From NCBI GenBank assembly GCA_026708085.1, contig JAPOVP010000110.1, forward strand, positions 25,950-73,443: 47,494 bases of DNA, in the 5' to 3' direction. The translations under genes were made by a program, and so were the position numbers. The DNA comes from Caldilineaceae bacterium. GTDB lineage: Bacteria; Chloroflexota; Anaerolineae; Caldilineales; Caldilineaceae. Under the pieces are notes generated by a model. That model was not told the DNA's origin. It was given only the letters and a program-made list of their open reading frames with translations, and did not search any database. Below, piece by piece: positions 43,779-47,494 of the stretch. Each line of letters opens with the position of its first letter. Position 1 is the stretch's first letter.

Positions 43779-44708
43779 CTAATTGCTGTGTTCCCTTACC
43801 AGACGCGCCCGCAGGAGCGTAAATACTAAGATTGTGAGGAAGAGGAGTAGAGAAAGGGCGGCGGCAAAACCGAGACGGAAGCGGACAAAGCCCTCATGAT
43901 AGATATAGGAAACGATTGTGGCCGAGTGCCCGCCGGGCCCGCCGCCTGTCATCAGGTAGACCTGGCCGAAGATTCGGAAGGCGCTGATGATTTCGAGTGT
44001 AATGACCAGCCCCAGCGCCGGAGTCAGGAGGGGGAGGGTTATGCGCCAGAAGGCCTGCCAGCCTGAGGCACCGTCGATGACGGCGGCTTCTCCCAGTTCG
44101 GCCGGAATCTCTTTGAGCCCGGCCAGAAGGATTACCATGTGGAATCCCACTGCCTGCCAGATGGTGACAAGGGAGATCGACTGGATGACCCACTTGCTTG
44201 TCGTCAGCCAACCCTGTTTGGGGATTCCAACGCCATAAAGAGCCAGGTTGAGAAGGCCGGTCTCTTTCTCGAAAATCCAGATCCAGATGATGGCGGTGAC
44301 GGTAATGGCAACGACGTGGGGGGCGAAGAAGGCTGTCCGGATCGGGCCTGAGAACCACTGCTCGCGGTTGATCCAGAGCGCCATCAGCAGGGCAACGATC
44401 ACGGTTCCCGGCACGACGAGCGCGGCCATCTGGAAGGTATTGCCCCAGACCTTGGGGATCCAGTCGTCCTCCAAGGCTTCGCGGAAGTTGTCGAGCCCGA
44501 CCCATTCCGGGTCACCGACGATACCCCATTCGTTGAAGCTGATGTAGATGCCGAAGAAAATGGGGAGGAGGGTAATGACTATGAAGATGAGGGCGAATGG
44601 CAGAATGAAGAGGTACGCCTGCCAGTCAACGCGGCGTCCACGGTATCTGATTCTGGAAAGTCGGGAAAGCCAACCGTCTGGCGCGGCTCTGTCTACAAGG
44701 TGGGTCAT
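43779..44708 (-). CDS. ABC sugar importer permease, MalF type
   Basis: A 309-residue permease with about 30 polar, Arg-rich N-terminal residues and six spans. The EAA loop reads LGEAAVIDGASGWQAFWRIT. It is separated from the binding-protein gene by 79 bases that hold a strong stem-loop. No ATPase gene follows in this operon. Confidence 0.92.
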   Translation of the reverse strand: MTHLVDRAAPDGWLSRLSRIRYRGRRVDWQAYLFILPFALIFIVITLLPIFFGIYISFNEWGIVGDPEWVGLDNFREALEDDWIPKVWGNTFQMAALVVPGTVIVALLMALWINREQWFSGPIRTAFFAPHVVAITVTAIIWIWIFEKETGLLNLALYGVGIPKQGWLTTSKWVIQSISLVTIWQAVGFHMVILLAGLKEIPAELGEAAVIDGASGWQAFWRITLPLLTPALGLVITLEIISAFRIFGQVYLMTGGGPGGHSATIVSYIYHEGFVRFRLGFAAALSLLLFLTILVFTLLRARLVREHSN

Positions 44709-44729
44709 CCACTGAATTCTCGGTTACAG

Positions 44730-44778
44730 GGAGTCCGGTCAGATTGGCACCCGTCGCTGACCAACCTGCCCGGACTCC
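44730..44778 (-). other. Stem-loop between binding protein and permease genes
   Basis: A perfect 9-bp outer stem GGAGTCCGG (44730-44738) / CCGGACTCC (44770-44778), with an inner TCAG/CTGA stem. It begins ten bases after the binding-protein stop. There is no T run, so it is more likely an mRNA-stabilising or attenuating structure than a full terminator. Confidence 0.6.
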
Positions 44779-44787
44779 TGGCATTTA

Positions 44788-46203
44788 TCAGCTGCGATCG
44801 TCCAGTATCTTCTGCCAAGCCGCTTCCAGATCGGCCAAGCCTTCTTCGATGCTCTTCTCGCGTGCCCAGACCGGGTCCATAGCCTTGGGTACGGTTGAAC
44901 TGCTGCCGGCGTAGAAGGCAAACTCGCCGCCGTCAACCATATTCAGATAGTCGAAGAAGCTGTACTCGACGGCTTCGGCAAAGGGTTTGCGCAGTTCCCA
45001 GTCAAGGCCGAGCGTCATGTAATCGGGATCGTCCAGGATGGAGCGGCGGGGGGGCGCGCCGCGTCCCTCGGTCACCCAGAGCATTGAGTTGTCAGAGAAC
45101 CATTTGATCACCTTGGCTCCGGCGACCAGATGGTCTTCGGTGCGGCCGTCGGCGGTGAAGAGGGCGAGGCCGTATTCGCGGGCCTCTGTTGTCAGCGTGT
45201 CGCCGATCAGGGAAACCGGCGCGGTGATGAAGTCCAGGCCTTCGGTGTTGACATAGCCGAAGAGCGTCCACGGGCCGGTCCAGAAGATGGAGCCCACCTG
45301 CTGGCCGAAAGCGCCGTAGCGGTCGGCTACGTCGCGGGATGACATCTCATGCTCGTCGAAAGTATCCAGCACCCACTGCGCGGCTGCAATGGGAGCATCG
45401 GTGTCATTGAAGGTGACTCCTGTGCGGTCTGCGTTGAGAGGCTGCGCGCCGAGCTGCTGAGCGATGATGCCGAAGACCACGTTGGGCTGTACGCTGGAGC
45501 CGGTCATGAGGAAGCCGGAGCGGGTGATCTGGTCGCCTTCCTTGACTGTCATGGCTTTGGACCATTCGATCAGGGAGGGGCCGTCGGCCGGTGGATTGCT
45601 GATGTCCAGGCCGGCCTCTTCGGCGTGGCCGGAATTGATCAAGGCGGCGATAGGCAGAATGTCCATGGTGATGGAGTAGAGTTCGCCGTCGAGAGAGGAC
45701 CACTCGATGTACTGGGGCAGGAAGTCGTCCAGGTCGAGGCCGACCGTCTCCATGAGGTCATCAAGGGGCGTAAGGCCGCCAGCCTGATGCCAGACAGCGA
45801 CATCGTTCATGGTGCGGAAGGAGATATCAGGCGGGTCGCCGGTGGCGATAGAGGCCATGATCTTGGTCCCCATTTCGCCGCCGCCTACCTGCTCGTATTC
45901 GAGGGTGATGTCGGGATGGTCATTGGCCTCGTTGTAGTTGGCGCAGAAGCGTTCCCAGACCTGGGCGTCGGACGCGCCGAGGTCGTACCACATGACGATG
46001 GTTTCCTGCATTGGTGCGGGGGCTGCTTCCTCATCGCCGCCTTCCTCGGCGGCCGGCTCCGCGGCCGGCGCGCAAGCTGCCAGCGAGGTCATCGCAAGAC
46101 CGCCAAGGCCTACGGCCATCCCGCGCATAAGGGAACGCCGGCTGAGAATTGGCGCACCTGAACTGTCGTAACGGACGGTATCGGTGGATTGTGCCTCTTT
46201 CAT
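44788..46203 (-). CDS. ABC importer substrate-binding lipoprotein (family 1), Tat signal
   Basis: A 471-residue solute-binding lipoprotein. A polar 20-residue leader precedes the twin-arginine SRRSLMRG at 21-28, a hydrophobic stretch and the lipobox LAAC, then an Ala/Glu/Pro linker. The mature domain shows typical family 1 features (IMASIATGDPPDISF, GSIFWTGPWTLFGY). ATG has GAGGAGG nine bases upstream and a good promoter at 46309-46336. It heads an importer operon with two permeases and the BNR propeller protein. Confidence 0.93.
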   Translation of the reverse strand: MKEAQSTDTVRYDSSGAPILSRRSLMRGMAVGLGGLAMTSLAACAPAAEPAAEEGGDEEAAPAPMQETIVMWYDLGASDAQVWERFCANYNEANDHPDITLEYEQVGGGEMGTKIMASIATGDPPDISFRTMNDVAVWHQAGGLTPLDDLMETVGLDLDDFLPQYIEWSSLDGELYSITMDILPIAALINSGHAEEAGLDISNPPADGPSLIEWSKAMTVKEGDQITRSGFLMTGSSVQPNVVFGIIAQQLGAQPLNADRTGVTFNDTDAPIAAAQWVLDTFDEHEMSSRDVADRYGAFGQQVGSIFWTGPWTLFGYVNTEGLDFITAPVSLIGDTLTTEAREYGLALFTADGRTEDHLVAGAKVIKWFSDNSMLWVTEGRGAPPRRSILDDPDYMTLGLDWELRKPFAEAVEYSFFDYLNMVDGGEFAFYAGSSSTVPKAMDPVWAREKSIEEGLADLEAAWQKILDDRS

Positions 46204-46734
46204 GGTTGCTCGCCTCCTCTTGTGGGTCCAGACAGATGCTTGCTTTCAGAGATTCAGGCACGAGTGACGGGTTGACGCACACCAAGCTGATTCTGATCAG
46301 TCAGACCTATTATAGTCACTCCGGGATTGACATCAAAACAGTATAAATTTGTTTATTCAGCGGTCTGGCTGCAGGTGAGAGGCGTGTTGAGAGCCTTCAG
46401 AAAGGCCGTCATTCAGAGGGGGGAGGAGATATTTCTGAAAGGCTATGCACTCAGTGACCGGAGCATGGAGTATCTGGGGTGGGTATTGGGGGAGAGATGG
46501 GTAGAATGGTGCGGGTATGAGCTTAAGATGTGGACTCGGATTGTCTCATCGAGGTCGGGGATATTGAACGGCCTACCAAGGGACGAATTGCGGAAGGTGG
46601 GGTTTTGAAGGGGAGAGACCGCCGCTAGAGACAACCTCTGTTGGCCCTGGTTCAGCCTTTATGCGGCCGTCAGTGTTTTTTCCGATTGGTTGAGGAGGGC
46701 GTGTTCACGGGGACACCTGGAGAGTACCTACCGG
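46204..46734. other. 531-bp gap with the promoter of the minus-strand importer
   Basis: The open frame 46327-46608 is not protein-like and has no ribosome site. Apart from the minus-strand promoter at 46309-46336 nothing is recognised. Confidence 0.6.
46309..46336 (-). promoter_or_regulatory. Candidate promoter of the Tat-SBP importer operon
   Basis: On the minus strand TTGATG (46331-46336) and a perfect TATAAT (46309-46314) are separated by 16 bases. The transcript would start near 46302, about 100 bases ahead of the binding-protein ATG. Confidence 0.6.
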
Positions 46735-47067
46735 TCAAGGTGTGGATGCGGAGCTATCACTGCTCTTGGTGCGATCGCGGGTAGGGTCTGTACGCTGCAG
46801 AAGCTGTTTGAGTGTTTCCTGGGCTCTTTCGCCTTTGCTTTGACCTTGGATCACGGCTGAGGTGACTTTGGCAGCGGTCTGTTCGGTTTTGACGCGGGCC
46901 TGGCTGCTGGCGTTTTGCAGATTCTCGAGACCGGACTGGGCTCCGCCGAGCACCTTTCTCATGCCGTGTACGGCGAGAAAGGCGACTGCCAGTGGAACAA
47001 GACAGAGCAGGAAGAAGAATATTGAGATCCAGACGACGGACAGGTTGCGCCAGAATTCAAGCGTCAT
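46735..47067 (-). CDS. Small membrane-anchored hypothetical protein
   Basis: A 110-residue protein with one long hydrophobic segment at about 9-35, followed by a polar, Gln/Ala/Lys-rich helix (possible coiled coil) and a Ser/Thr-rich tail. It is probably anchored by its N-terminus with the helix in the cytoplasm. Composition is protein-like and the ATG is well placed, but the ribosome site is weak. I do not recognise the family. It has no close partner and its start faces the repeat at the window end. Confidence 0.65.
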   Translation of the reverse strand: MTLEFWRNLSVVWISIFFFLLCLVPLAVAFLAVHGMRKVLGGAQSGLENLQNASSQARVKTEQTAAKVTSAVIQGQSKGERAQETLKQLLQRTDPTRDRTKSSDSSASTP

Positions 47068-47202
47068 GGGATAGTGGAAAGAGGCTGGAATGAATCGATC
47101 GTCGAGGCCGGTATTGGCTTTTCATTTGGGTCAGATGACAGGCTGCGCTGCGCCCGAATTGTAACAAAGTCGGTCGCGCACGTCCAGATACGGTCGCCTT
47201 CA

Positions 47203-47494
47203 GGTGCATCCCAGAATTGGGGTGGGGATAGTCTGGCGGGGAATCGATGGCTGCGGTGGCTTAAATTGTTTTACGTCTTTTGGGTAGACGCGGTGCAGGC
47301 CCCAGGCCTGGCCTTACGGTGGCGTCGGTCAGTTGGGCGTGAAAGGGCAGGCGCAAGGCCTGCCCCTACAGGGAACTGACGGGGCTGAAGGAACGTAGAG
47401 TGGCGAACCCCTCTCGGGCAGGCACCCGTCCCGAATGTAGACACCAGGTCGGCGAGGCATGTTGTAGGAGAGGGGGCGTTGCGGGGGCGGAGCC
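47203..47494 (+). repeat. Dispersed composite element, copy C (cut by window end)
   Basis: The first 258 bases match the upstream part of copy B, beginning GTGCATCCCAGAATTGG and including the hairpin GGGCAGGC / GCCTGCCC at about 47347-47368 and the ACACCAGGTCG block. The core begins at 47461 and is identical to the core of copies A and B for the 34 bases available. It has the same orientation as the other two copies. The stretch 47068-47202 before it has nothing recognised. Confidence 0.85.

Noticed and set aside
46327..46608. 93-residue plus-strand ORF next to the importer promoter
   Set aside because: No ribosome site or family resemblance; overlaps the minus-strand promoter.

Overview
The window looks like a piece of an uncultured Chloroflexota chromosome, most likely Caldilineae/Anaerolineae-like. 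This is a judgement from gene content and style, not from a marker gene, because the window has no rRNA, tRNA or ribosomal protein gene. The supporting signs are high GC with strong G/C third positions, several solute-binding lipoproteins with Ala/Pro/Glu-rich linkers behind Tat or Sec lipobox signals, several Uma2-family nuclease genes, many xylose-isomerase-like TIM barrels, and long noncoding stretches full of GC-rich hairpin repeats.

Layout. 1-9.3 kb: a 72-bp tandem repeat, a TIM-barrel isomerase, an MFS exporter, a repeat-rich gap, then a plus-strand operon (zinc dehydrogenase, TIM-barrel isomerase, phosphohexomutase) ending at a clear terminator, a six-cysteine small protein and two overlapping YIP1-like membrane proteins. 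9.5-16.3 kb: an orphan AIR-synthase-like protein, a Uma2 protein, and a minus-strand operon of a circularly permuted ATP-grasp ligase plus two GCS2-type glutamate ligases, one with a rearranged active-site region. 16.4-26.2 kb: a DUF1537 acid-sugar kinase facing a long minus-strand run (zinc dehydrogenase, two Uma2 genes, a HUMPS-type aldolase/decarboxylase, a type II restriction-modification pair, a LarA-like protein, PdxA-like dehydrogenase, DegT aminotransferase). 26.2-28.0 kb: a gene desert with a composite repeat. 28.1-34.1 kb: a plus-strand operon in which two DegT-family PLP enzymes flank an ABC importer, ending at a terminator. 34.2-46.3 kb: a minus-strand block with a CE15-like esterase carrying an N-terminal TPR-like segment, an IolE-like isomerase, one complete ABC sugar importer with ATPase, and a second ABC importer without ATPase linked to a BNR/sialidase-like protein. 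46.7 kb to the end: a small membrane protein and a third repeat copy.

How it fits together. The main theme is uptake and breakdown of carbohydrates and sugar acids: three importers (only one with an ATPase), intracellular hydrolases, several isomerases and dehydrogenases, and a probable four-carbon acid-sugar pathway (DUF1537 kinase, PdxA-type dehydrogenase) that here appears to carry a nickel-pincer-type epimerase candidate. The two parts most worth following as possible undescribed systems are that LarA/PdxA/DUF1537/DegT cluster and the ATP-grasp plus twin-GCS2 cluster, which could make a small gamma-glutamyl-type peptide or amide. The noncoding DNA holds at least two repeat families, one with conserved loop and compensatory stem changes, the other a composite element of about 470 bp whose copies end at a TTGACA box.
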